DNA of 64,000 nt from Welwitschia mirabilis (GCA_051453625.1 JBOZIK010000001.1:213013593-213077592); one strand, 5' to 3'. Numbered from the stretch's first letter, positions 24,455-36,227 are shown. Numbers and translations are program-made. The notes: generated from the letters alone by a model not told the origin.

Positions 24455-25580
24455 TTTTAGTATTAATTTAGATGGTATTATTAGATTCAAGGGAAGATTT
24501 TTAGTTCCTAATGTAGATGGAATTAGATATAATCTAATATTTTATTTCATTATCCACCTATAATAGATCATCCTGGAAGGATTAAAATCAATCAAAACAT
24601 GAAATAAAAATTTTGGTATCCAAGGATGAAAAAGGATATAGTAGAATTTATGTGAAGGTATTTTGATTATCAATAAGTTAAAGAATAACATAGAAATCTA
24701 GTATGATTACTTTATCCTCATGATAATACAAAATATAAATGGTAGGTTATTTACATAAACTTTATTTTAGAACTTCTAAAAACTCAAAGAGGTAATGATT
24801 TTATTATGTTAATAATTGATAGAGAAACTAAGTCAGCACATTTAATTCTAGTAAAATCTACTCATGATGTTAAGGATATAGCTAAAGTATATATTTAAAA
24901 TGATATTCAATTGTAGGATGTTCCTTTAATAATTATTTGTAATTGGGATTTATAATTTACTTCTAAGTTTTGATAACAATTACAAATGATCTTAGGAACC
25001 AAGTTAATATAAGCAATGCATTTCATCCTTAAGCAAATGGTTAGGTAAAGAGAGTTAATCAAAATTAAGAAGATCTTATTAGAGAATGTATTTTAAATAA
25101 TTCTAGGATTTTAGAAGAGTACCTATAATGGGTAGAATTTGCATATAATAATAGTTATTAGGTTTAATTCAAATGGCTTCATTTAAAGCTATATATGTTA
25201 GACAATGTAGATAGCTCACTTCATGGATAGAACATGAAGAAATGTTGATGATAGGATAAAAAATATTATATGAAATGGAAAGTAAAATAAATATCATTAA
25301 TAATAAACTTAAAGAAGTAGCAAACAAACAAAGGATATATTCAGATTATTAAAGAAGATATATTGAATTGAAAATAGGTGAACATATATTTCTTGAAGTA
25401 TCACCAATGAAATTAGTAATGGAAGAAGTTAAGAGATCAAAATTAGCTCATCAATTTATGGGACCATTTAAAATATTAAGAAATGTTAGATCTATTACAT
25501 ACAAGCTTACTCTATCTCCTCAATTATTACACATGCATGATGTTTTCTATGTAAGTAGGCTAAGAAAGCATATTTAAAAT
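24455..25580 (+). pseudogene. Element A integrase (broken)
   Basis: GRFLVPNVDGIRYNLIF (24490-24540) and YPRMKKDIVEFM (24615-24655) belong to the N-terminal zinc-binding segment. LLKTQRGNDFIMLIIDRETK and SAHLILVKSTHD (24775-24870) form the first part of the catalytic core. DVPLIIICNWDL and FTSKF (24918-24970) give the second core block, where the usual catalytic Asp of Ser-Asp-Arg-Asp reads Asn. FAYNNSY near 25140 marks the third block. The C-terminal part is open at 25368-25577 and reads GPFKILRNVRSITYKLTL, then MHDVFYVSRLRKHI, the GPY/F-type module. The protein is dead through stops and frameshifts. Confidence 0.85.
25368..25577 (+). pseudogene. Surviving open frame of the integrase C-terminal module
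   Basis: A 69-codon frame that happens to lack stops. Reading from MKIGEHIFLEVSPMK, it covers the region between the integrase core and the chromodomain and includes the GPF motif and the closing VFYVSRLRKHI block. It is part of element A integrase. The ATG is an internal Met of the polyprotein, so this is not a gene start. Confidence 0.85.
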
Positions 25581-25604
25581 CCATCTTAAATGTTAAACTA
25601 TTTT

Positions 25605-25800
25605 TATATTTAGGTAGAACTAGATTGTTTAACTCTAGAAAAGTGAAAAGCAATGTCAAACCAATGAACTATTAATTTATAAAATAGGGAGATCCATCAA
25701 GTGAAGATAAAGTGAATCAATCATAATCTTAATGAAGCTATGTGAAAGCTAGAGGAAATTATGGAAAATCAATATCCAAATCTTTTTAAATCTCATAATA
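25605..25800 (+). pseudogene. Element A chromodomain (broken)
   Basis: Reading across stops gives VELDCLTLEK, NREIHQVKIK, INHNLNEAM and KLEEIMENQYPNLFKSHN. This is the pattern of the chromodomain at the end of chromoviral integrases: a conserved Lys/Val-Lys-Ile-x-Trp strand, then Glu-Ala-x-Trp-Glu and a Tyr-Pro-x-Leu-Phe helix end. Both conserved Trp codons are stops, each explicable by one G-to-A change. In living elements this domain guides insertion to heterochromatin. It places A in the chromovirus branch. Confidence 0.75.
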
Positions 25801-25857
25801 TGTAGTTAGGTGTTCTTAAGCTCTTTATGTGTCATGATTCTTAGGAATGAATCAATA

Positions 25858-25871
25858 TAAGTAAGGAAGAA
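25858..25871 (+). promoter_or_regulatory. Element A polypurine tract (degenerate)
   Basis: 'ataagtaaggaaga' directly precedes the 3' LTR start at 25872. It is purine-rich and in the expected position for plus-strand priming. Confidence 0.6.
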
Positions 25872-26850
25872 TATCATATTCCATATTTCATAAACCTTAT
25901 TTACTTGAGTATTAAGTATATTAATCTTTTAGTCAAATGATTAATTATTCTTATTTAAAAACCTTATCAAAATAAGATGTAATTCTAAATTAACCTTAGT
26001 TTGTAATTTTCATAATTTACCATGAAAATAAAAATTATTTTAAAAGGTTTAATGAGAAAAGGATATCCAAACATTTAAAATTAGATAATCCTATTATATG
26101 ACGAATTGAAATCACATCATAAAACTAATAAATTTAAAATTTTAATAAGACATAATAATATATTTTGAATCTTGTTTACTCATTTAAATTCTTGGTAAAT
26201 GTAATAAGTTACTATATTATGAATAAAAATTATCTTTTTTGTATTATGTGATTGGTATATTTTATTCATTTTAAAATAAATGAGCATTTGAATAAGTACA
26301 TGGATTCTTTCATAGAACCAATAATGATAAATGAGTAGATTTACTCTACCATGATATTTATGTTCTTGAGATGTGTAAGAGTACTTGGTTCACAACATAC
26401 TCATTATTTTATTCATTGAAATTAAAAAGTCTATCTCATAATGCAACATGATAATATTGATATTTGTGAATTTATTATTTTTATACATGCCTTGNNNNNN
26501 NNNNNNNNNNNNNNNNNNNNNNNNNNNNNNNNNNNNNNNNNNNNNNNNNNNNNNNNNNNNNNNNNNNNNNNNNNNNNNNNNNNNNNNNNNNNNNATGAAT
26601 TAAACTTACTTATAAGACTATGAAGGATTAAAAAGAAGCTAGCGTGAGGAAATGATGCATGTAATTAATCTTGCTAATTAAAGCAAGAACATTACTCATA
26701 TTAGTTAGATGCATTAGTTATAAATATGATTTATCTTTTTATTTCAATGTCACTTATTACTCATCCCACTTATAAGTGCTAAATTATATGATCTTATAAT
26801 CTTGACCTATCTTCCTTGATTTATCTATACATAGGAACCCTTTTGTCTCT

Positions 26851-26858
26851 TATAAAAG
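26851..26858 (+). promoter_or_regulatory. TATA-like box, promoter copy 1 in A 3' LTR
   Basis: 'tataaaag' follows a CT-rich stretch and lies about 85 bp upstream of a transcript-start-like CT-rich block. The equivalent site in the 5' LTR is weaker. Confidence 0.45.
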
Positions 26859-27684
26859 GAATTACTTTAAATATTTTTTTATACAAGTGTGTTTCCTTGT
26901 TTCCTTTCTCTTTCTTTCATTCTCTTACTTGCAGAGTGTGAAGCTTGGAATCTTAGAGCTAAGAAACTCTTAATATTGAATTTTCATCAATCTTCCACTA
27001 TCAAGGACTTATAAATCTTCTTAAGTAAGCTCTTTACTCTTATTGTCCATATGATTTATTTTCAATATTCTAGTGGAATGATCCAATATTACATTAGGGA
27101 ATTATCTATGATTTTTATGTAATAATGTTATAAAATATTATTTCCTTTCATTGGTTTTTACCAAGACATTGGGAAGATATGAGGGAGATCTTATGCTTGG
27201 TAACAGAGATTACTAATGAATGATTATGGGTAAGCAATAACGGGTTTTACTATCTAAAAAAATATATATACATATTTTGTCTTAATATTATATTTTTATG
27301 TATTATGCACTAATTTCATCTTATTAGGGGCATATTCATTATTTTATTCATTGGAATTAAAGAGTTTGTCTCATTATGCCATATGACAATTTTGAGATTT
27401 GTGCATTATTCTTTTGATGCATGTCTTAAATAAATTAAACTTGTTTATAATCCTATAAAGGATTAAAAAGGAGTTAATATAAAGAAATGAAACATGTAAT
27501 TAACCTTTCTAATTAAAACAAAAAGATTACTCACCCTAGTTAGGTGCATGAGTCATAAATATAATCTTGTTTTATATTCCCATATCACTTATTACTTATT
27601 TAACTTATTAATTCTAAATCATGTAATCTTATAATCTTGATCTATGTGCCTTTGTTTATCTATACATAGAGATTTTTCCTCTCT

Positions 27685-27693
27685 CATAAAAGG
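27685..27693 (+). promoter_or_regulatory. TATA-like box, promoter copy 2 in A 3' LTR
   Basis: 'cataaaagg' in the second copy of the duplicated LTR segment, in the same context as the box at 26851. Confidence 0.4.
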
Positions 27694-28309
27694 AGATACT
27701 TTCCATTTTTTATATTTTTTATTTTTTCTATATAAATGCATTTCTTTTTTTCCCCTCTCTTTCTTTCATGTCCTTGTTTATGGAGCTTAGAGTTTGAAAG
27801 CTTGGAGCTAAGGAACTCTTAAGCTTGAATCCTCAAGAATCTTCAACTATTAAGGACTTACTAATATTTTTAAGTAAGCTCTTTACTCTTATTATCTAAA
27901 TGATCTCACTTTAATATTCTAGTGNNNNNNNNNNTGATGTGATATTATATTAGACGATTATTTATGAGTTTTTTGTAATCATGTTATACAATATTATCCC
28001 CTATCTTTAACTCTCACAAAGACACTCAGGAAATATAAGAGATCAAGTAACTAGGGAGTTTACTATTTAAAAATATAAAAAAAGGAAATTTGAATACCCT
28101 TGTTTATTTTAATATTATATTTTAATCTAGTATGCAAGAGGTTCATTTTATTAGGGTCAAAGTCTAATCCTCAAAAATCTCTTTAGGCTAGTATTGTTCC
28201 ATGGAGATCTTAAGGCTCATAGTAAATGGTTCTTTTTGAATTAATTTGATTTTTCTTTTTATAATCATTTAAACTTGTAGCATAGTTAAGATGTTCTATA
28301 ATTAGTTAC

Positions 28310-28314
28310 TTAGT
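28310..28314. repeat. Target-site duplication of element D, left copy (TTAGT)
   Basis: TTAGT directly precedes the D LTR and recurs at 37985-37989 directly after it. The uninterrupted 5' LTR of A reads 'aattagttagtatatcc' near 18178, showing a single TTAGT at the same place. Confidence 0.85.
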
Positions 28315-28470
28315 TATCACATTGAAACTTTTAAGGTTCAAGACCTAGCTTAAAAATTTAAATAAAAGTAAATTTTGTTATTATAGGCACCATAAGCTAA
28401 ATTAGCTATTATACTCATTATTACTATCCTTGAGATGTAGCTATATTATGAAAAATTTATGCTATAGCGT

Positions 28471-28570
28471 NNNNNNNNNNNNNNNNNNNNNNNNNNNNNN
28501 NNNNNNNNNNNNNNNNNNNNNNNNNNNNNNNNNNNNNNNNNNNNNNNNNNNNNNNNNNNNNNNNNNNNNN
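28471..28570. other. Assembly gap flanked by duplicated contig ends
   Basis: The sequence from 'accataagctaaattagcta' to 'ttatgctatagcgt' stands on both sides (ending at 28470, and restarting at 28571), differing at one base (a/g). The simplest reading is one locus present twice because overlapping ends were not joined. Confidence 0.85.
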
Positions 28571-28939
28571 ACCATAAGCTAAATTAGCTATTATACTCAT
28601 TATTACTATCCTTGAGATGTAGCTATATTGTGAAAAATTTATGCTATAGCGTTTTATTAATTCCCTTCATTTGTAATATCCATAACATTATTCTTACTAC
28701 AAATTCTTAGTAATTAATCATGATCTTTTATGATCAAGGTAGTGATTAAAGTAGTAATCATATTAGTGGATAAGTTAGTGGTTTCATTATTTTCCTTATT
28801 TAATTAATATACCTTTTTTTAATTTAAACATAAAAATTATATTTTTGATGTAGCTCATTTTATTCCTTATTTTAATAAATGCATTATTATTTATTATGAT
28901 AAAATATATACATCAAATGATCTGGTAAGATAACAAAGT

Positions 28940-29075
28940 CCCCATCACTTCCACCAAAATCACTGCATTGACCACCATATTTATCACTTCCACCATCTAC
29001 ACCACTTCCATCACCTTTACCACTTGCATTACCTTCATAATTGTATCACATCAACCACCTTTACCACCTTCTTTT
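28940..29075 (+). repeat. Degenerate CCACTT/CACCAC tract of the D-family LTR
   Basis: Imperfect tandem units of the kind 'ttccaccatctacaccactt' stand out against the AT-rich surroundings. The 3' LTR has a shorter version (about 36660-36715). The reverse complement in element F (48020-48050 and 48743-48860) borders a 692-N gap. Confidence 0.7.
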
Positions 29076-30345
29076 ATGATAGTATCTTTTCATGTTCTTG
29101 TGTCTCTTTGCATACTTCATCCTTAGTTATAAATAGAACCATCTTTTCCTCTTATTTCATATCTATAAAAAACCTTTTCTATTGAATCTCGATGAATTTG
29201 ACTTGGAGCTTAAAAGCTCTTGGAACCTTGGATCTTTAGAAGTTTCTAAATATTCATCTTAATTTTGATATGTTTTATGATCTTTCATTATTATTGTATG
29301 TTTTTTTCTTAGTATACTTTCTTGTATGGTTTATGATTTATTTTTTGTATAGTTATTTGCTTATTCTTGTATTTCCTTCTATTTCATCATGCCTACATCT
29401 CTTAAAAGTTTGTTTATTATTTTGCATATTATTTGAAGCTTCTAAGTTCTGTTTATAAATCATACATCATGCATCATGGTTTTCTTAGAATTATTTCATC
29501 TTAACCCCTTTTCCATAATTATTTAAGCTAGTTACCTTTTATTAACCTATATTGATATATTTTAGATTACTAAAAACGTTTTTTAGAGAGTAAGGGATTA
29601 GATGAGGTCTCTCTAGATGTGTTGGATTATAATAAATTACCTCTAGAGAGTTAAAAAAGTATACATACCCTCTCTAAATGAGTGAAATCAGAATAATTGA
29701 AAATGTTATTATGATCATATCTTGTAATGCACTTTGGATTGTGAAATGTACATTTTGAACTGTTAGCATTGCATTTTTGGATTGTCTTCATCACATCTTG
29801 ATTCTTCTTAAGAATCTTATCTTATGCTTGAAATTCCCTTATCTAAACCTTGTCATGGACCATACTAGAAACTATGAAGGTTATAGTTCTCATGCCATGC
29901 TTGCATGTGTAGGACCTACTATGAAGAAGGCCTTGGAATGAGCCAGCTATTGGAGTTCAGATTGAATGCTATTTTTATATTTATTGTTTAGATTCATGTA
30001 GTTAAAGGACTTTAAATGTTCTAAGTAATTTTTATTAATTTTGTGAATCTAGATTTATACTTAGATTTACTTTTAAGAATATGCTCTCATACTTTTATAT
30101 TTATCCTTTTCTCTTTTGAAAGGTTTCAAATATTGAATTATTTGTAATGCAAGAGTTATGTTTATGAATTATGATATTTTTTTTCTTAAAATTTGGCCAC
30201 AAATTATTATTATTTGGGGTAGATAATTTCTTTAATATCTAATTACAAATTTTCAAAAGTAGATATTCATTTGTTCATTATTTTCTCAAAGAACTTAGAC
30301 TTAATGTAGGAGGATATTTAGCATAAAATTTTGTATGTTATATTC

Positions 30346-30357
30346 TGGTAATAGTGC
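30346..30357 (+). promoter_or_regulatory. Decayed internal primer-site copy in D 5' LTR
   Basis: TGGTAATAGTGC matches the tRNA-iMet site at 9 of 12 bases and aligns with the perfect 12-mer at 37935-37946 in the 3' LTR. It lies 38 bases before the LTR end. Confidence 0.55.
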
Positions 30358-30398
30358 TAGATGAATTTTTTAAGTGTGAAAATATGAGCATTATATTT

Positions 30399-30410
30399 TA
30401 ATATCAAAGC
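30399..30410 (+). promoter_or_regulatory. Element D primer-binding site (tRNA-iMet, decayed)
   Basis: TAATATCAAAGC, followed by acc, matches the tRNA-iMet complement at 9 of 12 positions, and all three differences are G to A. It lies three bases after the LTR end, so this is the outer, functional-position site. Confidence 0.7.
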
Positions 30411-32439
30411 ACCTAGATTACAATTTTACTATTTGGAGAACCATTATATATTAAAGCCTTGGTTGCATTTGCACCAGGAATAATTTTTGCAAAACTATTT
30501 TAACATTAAAACCTAGGTTGTGCTCTCACTAGTATACAAACTTGATTTATTTAATATAATAAAAAAGCATAAGACTACTTTGGACATACATCAATAACAA
30601 AAGGAGAGAGAAATGATTTACATATTAGATAAATGAGAAGTTTTATTTTCTTAAATTTGAAGTCATGAAAGTTATCATGCAATGGCCTTTTACATGTTAG
30701 AAATAATATTTCACGAATGAATGATAGAGAATTCTTGTCTAATAAATCTTCTAGAAGAAGGGAACTTTTTTTTCCCCATTCCATAGCATATAGCTTTGAT
30801 GTAGTTCAATAAATTTAGAAAAAGAACTGACACAAGCTTATCGATCATGGTAGAGAACTTGTATTATGGCTGTAGAAAAATGCCACGGAGTGGTGTGCAA
30901 GGCACAATAGATTTGATCAATTCATGGTTATAGGCCAAATGGGCTAGAATTTTCATTTGCAAGAAAGGAGTCCAACTAAAGGAGATAGGGAATAAGGGTT
31001 TTGGATATTTTGGAGCTCAAGAGAATCACTATTATAAGTGCTAAAGGTCTTCCATGGTTAAAAAAAAGTAAGCAATTTTATATCTTCCTTTCATTCATCT
31101 CATTGCTATGAAGAACATAAAGGAGTTATTCCAAATAATTCCTTCTAGTGAAAGAAAAGTTTTTATTTTTGCTTCATTGAAAGTTTATGGAAAGGTCTTA
31201 TGGTTTATGATTCNNNNNNNNNNNNNNNNNNNNNNNNNNNNNNNNNNNNNNNNNNNNNNNNNNNNNNNNNNNNNNNNNNNNNNNNNNNNNNNNNNNNNNN
31301 NNNNNNNNNNNNNATTTATCAATATTAATATGTATTAAGTAAATAGTGACATAGAGATCAACTTGATAATTGACATAAATAACCTTAAGAACTCATAAGC
31401 CCTTACTTTTTAGTTGAATTTAGATCCAAGGTACACTTATTAGGATAAAAAATAAAGGAGGCATCCACTTTAAAAATAATTATATATTAAAAAACTTATA
31501 GCTTAAGAGAAATTAGAAGAGAACTCATATTAATTTATAATGCAAAGACAAAAGAAGAATGTTTTCTTCATGACATATTTCTAGTCAATTTTACAACTTC
31601 AACAAAGAATCACATAATTCCAAGATGTGATCCAATTCTAAATGGCAGCACATGATGATACATGACTCTAGATAAGATGTAGTACATAATCCTCCTATGG
31701 TTCTGGCATCCTAGCATGATGTCTAGAAAACTCAAAATGAAGATACTATTTATTTGATAAAATGGAAGTGGATTAAGAATAAGCTCGACACACACCAAAA
31801 CCCAAATGGACACAGTGATGACTTATTCTTCAAGAATAATTTGCATTAGTTCATTTTAAACATATTCCAATGGTAGATTATAATTATGTGATTCCATAGG
31901 GATGTAGATTTGCAACACCTAGTGTTAAAAGGAGATAAAATGGTAAACTTGTATTTCCATAAAAGCCCTTATCAGCACTCATTATAGAATGAAAATCTTA
32001 GAGAAGTTAAAGGCTTAAAAACAATTATTTATAACACACATTCTTGAATAGTCAAATTGTGTAGATAGAGAGATATTCATGTTCCAAAGTTAAACTAAAA
32101 GCTAAAAAATGCATAAACTGAAAGAGATGGAAATGGACTTTAACAAAAGAGATAAGAAGATAAGACTATCAAAGTTATTGTCAAAAGAAAGAGTTATTAC
32201 TTTTAGTAATATGTACTTCACACATGCAAACATAAACACTTGTAGAAATGATAACCATAGTTCTCAAACATTACCTTATAAAATCCCCTTGTCATGCCTC
32301 TCAATGAGAGTCTAGAGTAGTTGCAACTTGCCTTTACATTTTACTATTATATGTATCTTTAAAAATCATTATATTTTTCAAGCCAAAGGATGTTGAAATT
32401 TATTATCGAGATGAGAATTAATAAGTTTTAAAAATCATC
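30411..32439 (-). other. Element D interior, left part; possible receptor-kinase remnant
   Basis: No retrotransposon protein was recognised. On the minus strand the 69-codon frame at 30575-30784 starts MEWGKKSSLLLEDLLDKNSL. Its Leu-Glu-Asp-Leu-Leu-Asp-Lys piece resembles the C-terminal lobe of some LRR receptor kinases, and the stretch near 30930-30860 vaguely resembles the catalytic-loop region. The position, downstream of the LRR block on the same strand, is right for a kinase, but these matches are weak. A 100-N gap lies at 31214-31313. The frames at 31108-31338 (+), 31610-31813 (-) and 32109-32315 (+) show no family. Confidence 0.3.
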
Positions 32440-33240
32440 ATATTAAACTATGCTAAGAGTACCTATGGCCTTGCATAGTTCTCTCTTGGATATAAATGTG
32501 AACTAATCATTTTACCATAAGTCCTTTGCATTTGAAGGTAGGTTTCTTGTATGCCTATGAATCAAAACTATGATAAGCCTAAGAATAAAAAATCCTCCAC
32601 AAATGGAGGATATCAATAATCATTTCTAGAATGAGTTTTTAATTGTAAATTTGCTTATGTAGCTTGGAGGAATTAGTTTAGACTCACTATAGTCATCAGT
32701 TAAATCTAATTCATAATTAAGTATTCCAATCTATAACCTTGAGATTTCTACCTATGAAAGCTAGATACTATCCACTAATATATTTAAAATCAAATGTTGA
32801 GTTACTCCTTGATCTAAGATCTCAAGCCATTAATAATTTATTTTGAAAGAGGTTAAGTTTTGCTAGAGTTACGCATTTTCTGACATCTGAAGTTATTATT
32901 CTTGATAAGTTATTATTATTGAGAAATAAATTAGTAATTTGTTTTAGCTAGCTAATTAAAGAAGGAATGCTATCAATGAGAGAATTATTAGACAAATCAA
33001 ATTCAATTAGTTTATAATTGAAGCCCAGTGAAGTAAGAATGATGCTAGAAAGACAGCTTCATTAGAGAAGAATGTGTTTAATTTTAGAAAGCATTATGAA
33101 TGATGAAGGAATTTTCTCATAAAGCTCATTAAAAGAGAGATTGAATATTTGCATATAAGAAAAATTACCAAGATATTCAAAAATACTTTCCTATAAATTT
33201 TCATATACAATATTGATGCCAACAACATAATCCTACCATT
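32440..33240 (-). pseudogene. Leucine-rich-repeat receptor-like protein fragment
   Basis: The minus strand reads consecutive plant-type LRR units: FEYLGNFSYMQIFNLSFNEL then IPSSF (33190-33100), a degenerate unit to 33010, then LIEFDLSNNSLIDSIPSLIS (33010-32950), LKQITNLFLNNNNLSRIITS (32945-32890) and VTLAKLNLFQNKLL (32865-32825). These follow the L-x-x-L-x-L-x-x-N-x-L-x-x-x-I-P pattern with 24-residue spacing, typical of extracellular domains of LRR receptor kinases and receptor-like proteins. Near 32490-32450 SKRELCKAIGTL resembles the Asn-Lys-x-Leu-Cys-Gly cap after the last repeat. Stops replace Gln, Gly and Trp positions. It lies antisense to element D and reads better than the surrounding elements. 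Confidence 0.7.
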
Positions 33241-36190
33241 GAAGAAAGAAACTTGTTGAAACTTTGCATTTGTTATGTAAAATATTTAATGGCATACTTT
33301 ACAGAACTAGTATTACAAGTTATGGATGAAGTAAAATGAAAACTATTAAAAATAATTCCTTGTCAAGGTGCATTAAGTTGCATAAGTAAGAGAGAAACCA
33401 AATAGCTTATGTGATGAAGAAAAGTTAAGCCTAGTTACCTTATACTTTAAGTCCACTAATAGATTGAAATACCTTATACCATTCTTTTAGCTCTTAGATT
33501 TAACTTTGAAGGTCATTACAAAATTTTGGCCTGTGAAATAGTAGCATGGAATGGACATTACAACTGTTATGATACCTACCCTTTTTCTATACTCCTTGGA
33601 TGTCTCAATGACTGCATTTTTTTGATTACATCACTTTTTATGCTTTTTTTCTCTACTCATGATTGTGCTAGAGTGTTCTATCTACATATCCCCTTCACTA
33701 CTACCTTCTTTCTATGTTCAAAGCACTTTCCTATTTTTCTGATACTTCTATTATCTAATTGATGATTTTACCCTATTATACATCATTACTTATCTTTGAT
33801 TTTGCAATGGAAATGTTGTCCTAAGAAACTAAATTAGATAATGAAGGAAGATTCAATATGAAATAACTATTTGAAGAATTATGATGTTCAATAAGAGAGA
33901 AAACATAGAGGAATTATTCAAACTAACATTTTGTGCATGGGCCAATGATGCTTACTTAGTTTTCATTACTTCTCAAGTCAATTTGCAATTAGAAAGCATC
34001 TGCGATATGCATTTTTACTTGTCTTTGCAAAATGAGTTTTGTCCATATGAACTAGTACTTATGACATTCACTACCATTCATATGATTTTTGGAGATGTAA
34101 TTAGTGTTATTCTTATCTAGGTCAAACATCTCATCAAATCAGATCCATGTCCATGATGATATGAGATGGCATCCAACAAGCCCTCATCAAATTTGTAAGC
34201 ATATTTTCCTTACTCAACCCTTACCTTTCTATTAACAAAACTTAGGAATATCAAATCTAGAATTAGAGAGTACCAAATGAAAGTTTTAAATGCATAATTA
34301 AAAGACATTTATGGTGTTTGACATGATTTTCTAGAGATGTATCTCATTATTGGCAAAATTTAAGTATGTCGAGAACATGCTAGATAAGCCATTAAGTATA
34401 AAAAGATAATCTACTATTTGCTAGTATTTAGGTTACTAATGAGCCTTTATAATTTTTGGATGTTGCATGAATTTATATGTGGATAATTTAATTTGAATTA
34501 ACTAGTAGTATTGGTTATGATATGTTCTTGGGCATGGTGGTTTTTTGTTCTTATAGATTTTTTTGGTTGCATCATTTGATTTGTTAACTATTGCATCCCT
34601 TGTATTAACCAACTCTCTTATAACCAATAGCTTGAACGAGTGACTCATTGATAACTTCCTTGTTTAATATAGAGATCTTTAGCTTTTTTAAATTGCAAAT
34701 CTAATTTACAAATACATATTTATATCTATTTCCTATAATAGAAACTAGCATAGTCTTATCATTATTACAAACTTCTTTTAGAAGATATCCTAACAAGAAT
34801 AATAATAATATTGATGAAGGCTCCAAAATAAAGTCAAGCATAGGTATTAGATGTAATACTTTTAATGGAATAATAAATATTTCATTGAAGGAATATAAAT
34901 TTACTTTGTTGTATTAGTTGCAAAAACTTTAAGCATCACAAAAGGTAGATCAAAGCCTTGTATTATATGCATAGCTCACAACTATCGACATAATCTTCAA
35001 AAGGACAAGTATCTAGAGCATAAAGCTCTTTACATATAAGTGGATACTAACCTCTACATATTATCAACACTCAAGACTATCATTTTATTTGTCAATTTCA
35101 TCTTGAAAATGTAATCCATAGGCCAAATCACTTTAGTAAATTTAATTTAATCTCTAAATTACCATTGATGCAAGGTAACTCAAACATCATATGGAGATTT
35201 TATGCATTATAACAATATTGTAAATGCCTTTATATAATCACCATGCTTGCTTGAGTTAATTTTCTTATAGCTTTATCTTCTTTTGTATGAGAGTTCCTCT
35301 CATGTTGTTTATTCTCAAAAGAATTATACTTTATTCTTACTCTAATTTATTAAAATAATTTACTATAATTATTTTCCTTTAAAGTGATATAATTGATGTT
35401 ATGAATAATTACAAGGTTAAGAATGTTAGATGAATTTTCCTTTATATTCTTCAAGAGAAACTAGATTATATAAGTAGAAGTGTTGGAGAGGCATAGAAAG
35501 AAGAACACAACAAAGAAGTGTAGAATGAAAAAGACCTACAATTTATAAATTGAGAATTTACAGATTTCTACATAACATTCTTGGAGGTGAGTGACACAAT
35601 TTGAAGTGAGAGATTAATATGTTGCAATATTCAATTTTATGGTTCAATATTACTTGGTTTTGATTGAAGAAACAAGGCCATTGAGATATTTTAACTTATG
35701 AAATTGAATGGTTTTTAATCATCTATAATTATATCAACTTTGTTCTTAGATGTTCCTTGAAAAAGCAATTATGTAACCTTTATCCAACCTCTCATGAAAG
35801 ATATGCTAGTTCACAATGTTTACCATAATCAAGTGAGCATTATATCCTTAGAAATTGGGTAAGATTGAAGTTCATGTATAATAAAATACTTTTTGTAAAT
35901 TTTCAAGACTGATGTATATATAAATACAAATTTTAGAGCATATACCATGAAATCAAAGTGAAGATTATAGGAACAAGAGAACTTATAAAGGCTTGATCAT
36001 TCTAGACACAAGAGATGACTAATGTTATTATGATGATCAATATCTTTGATGAGCAAGCCTATAGATAATATTCCAATGTAATCAACAATTTATATGACAT
36101 TAAAGGAAGAGAAATTCAGATTTTTAAGTATAACAATTAGGATAAATGAAAAGAGAAACTACTTGAGAATATAAAATAGATGTATTATAG
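33241..36190. other. Element D interior, right part
   Basis: The minus strand between about 33240 and 34180 may continue the N-terminal side of the LRR protein (for example LDKNNTNYISKNHMNGSE near 34110), but repeats are not regular. The plus frames at 33526-33762 and 33881-34120 have no recognised family. From about 35450 to 36190 the sequence matches the minus-strand interior end of element F (49215-49870), so this part belongs to the retroelement family itself and is not captured DNA. Confidence 0.45.
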
Positions 36191-36227
36191 CTCAAGTTTC
36201 AAGGATGAAATCTCTTAAGGTGTAGAG
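36190..36227 (+). promoter_or_regulatory. Element D purine-rich end before 3' LTR
   Basis: 'tttcaaggatgaaatctctt' followed by 'aaggtgtagag' precedes the LTR. The same block occurs on the minus strand before the F LTR (about 49196-49235). It resembles the coding end plus polypurine tract of gypsy elements that have long 3' LTRs. Confidence 0.6.

Larger units (their letters stand above)
25872..28314 (+). repeat. Element A 3' LTR, left part, with internal duplication
   Basis: It aligns with the 5' LTR from its first base ('tatcatattccatatttca'). Compared with that LTR it holds a direct duplication of about 0.9 kb: about 26395-27310 is repeated at about 27328-28260. Each copy carries a TATA-like box (tataaaagga at 26851 and cataaaagga at 27685). 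Gaps lie at 26495-26594 (100 N) and 27925-27934 (10 N). The LTR is interrupted after 28314 by element D and resumes at 37990. Confidence 0.8.
28315..30395 (+). repeat. Element D 5' LTR
   Basis: It starts 'tatcacattgaaactttta' and ends 'gagcattata', aligning with 36228-37984. It includes a 100-N gap (28471-28570) whose two sides carry the same 80 or so bases with one difference, a likely unmerged overlap. A C-rich tract of Ser/Thr-Thr-like triplets (ccacca/ccactt units, about 28940-29075) is a feature of this LTR family. The frame at 29270-29458 is a chance frame. Confidence 0.8.

Noticed and set aside
24089-24490. Four open frames around the gap in element A
   Set aside because: They consist almost wholly of N; the readable ends belong to RNase H and integrase of element A.
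28940-29075. A CRISPR-like array of regular CCACTT/CCACCA units
   Set aside because: Units are short, imperfect and without unique spacers; the tract is part of a plant LTR.
30575-30784. A confident receptor-kinase C-terminal lobe
   Set aside because: Only a seven-residue Leu-Glu-Asp-Leu-Leu-Asp-Lys piece resembles the family; reported as possible, not as a called domain.
33526-34120. Two plus-strand frames of 78 and 79 codons as genes in element D
   Set aside because: No recognisable family, Cys/Phe-rich low-complexity character, and they lie opposite a possible continuation of the LRR fragment.
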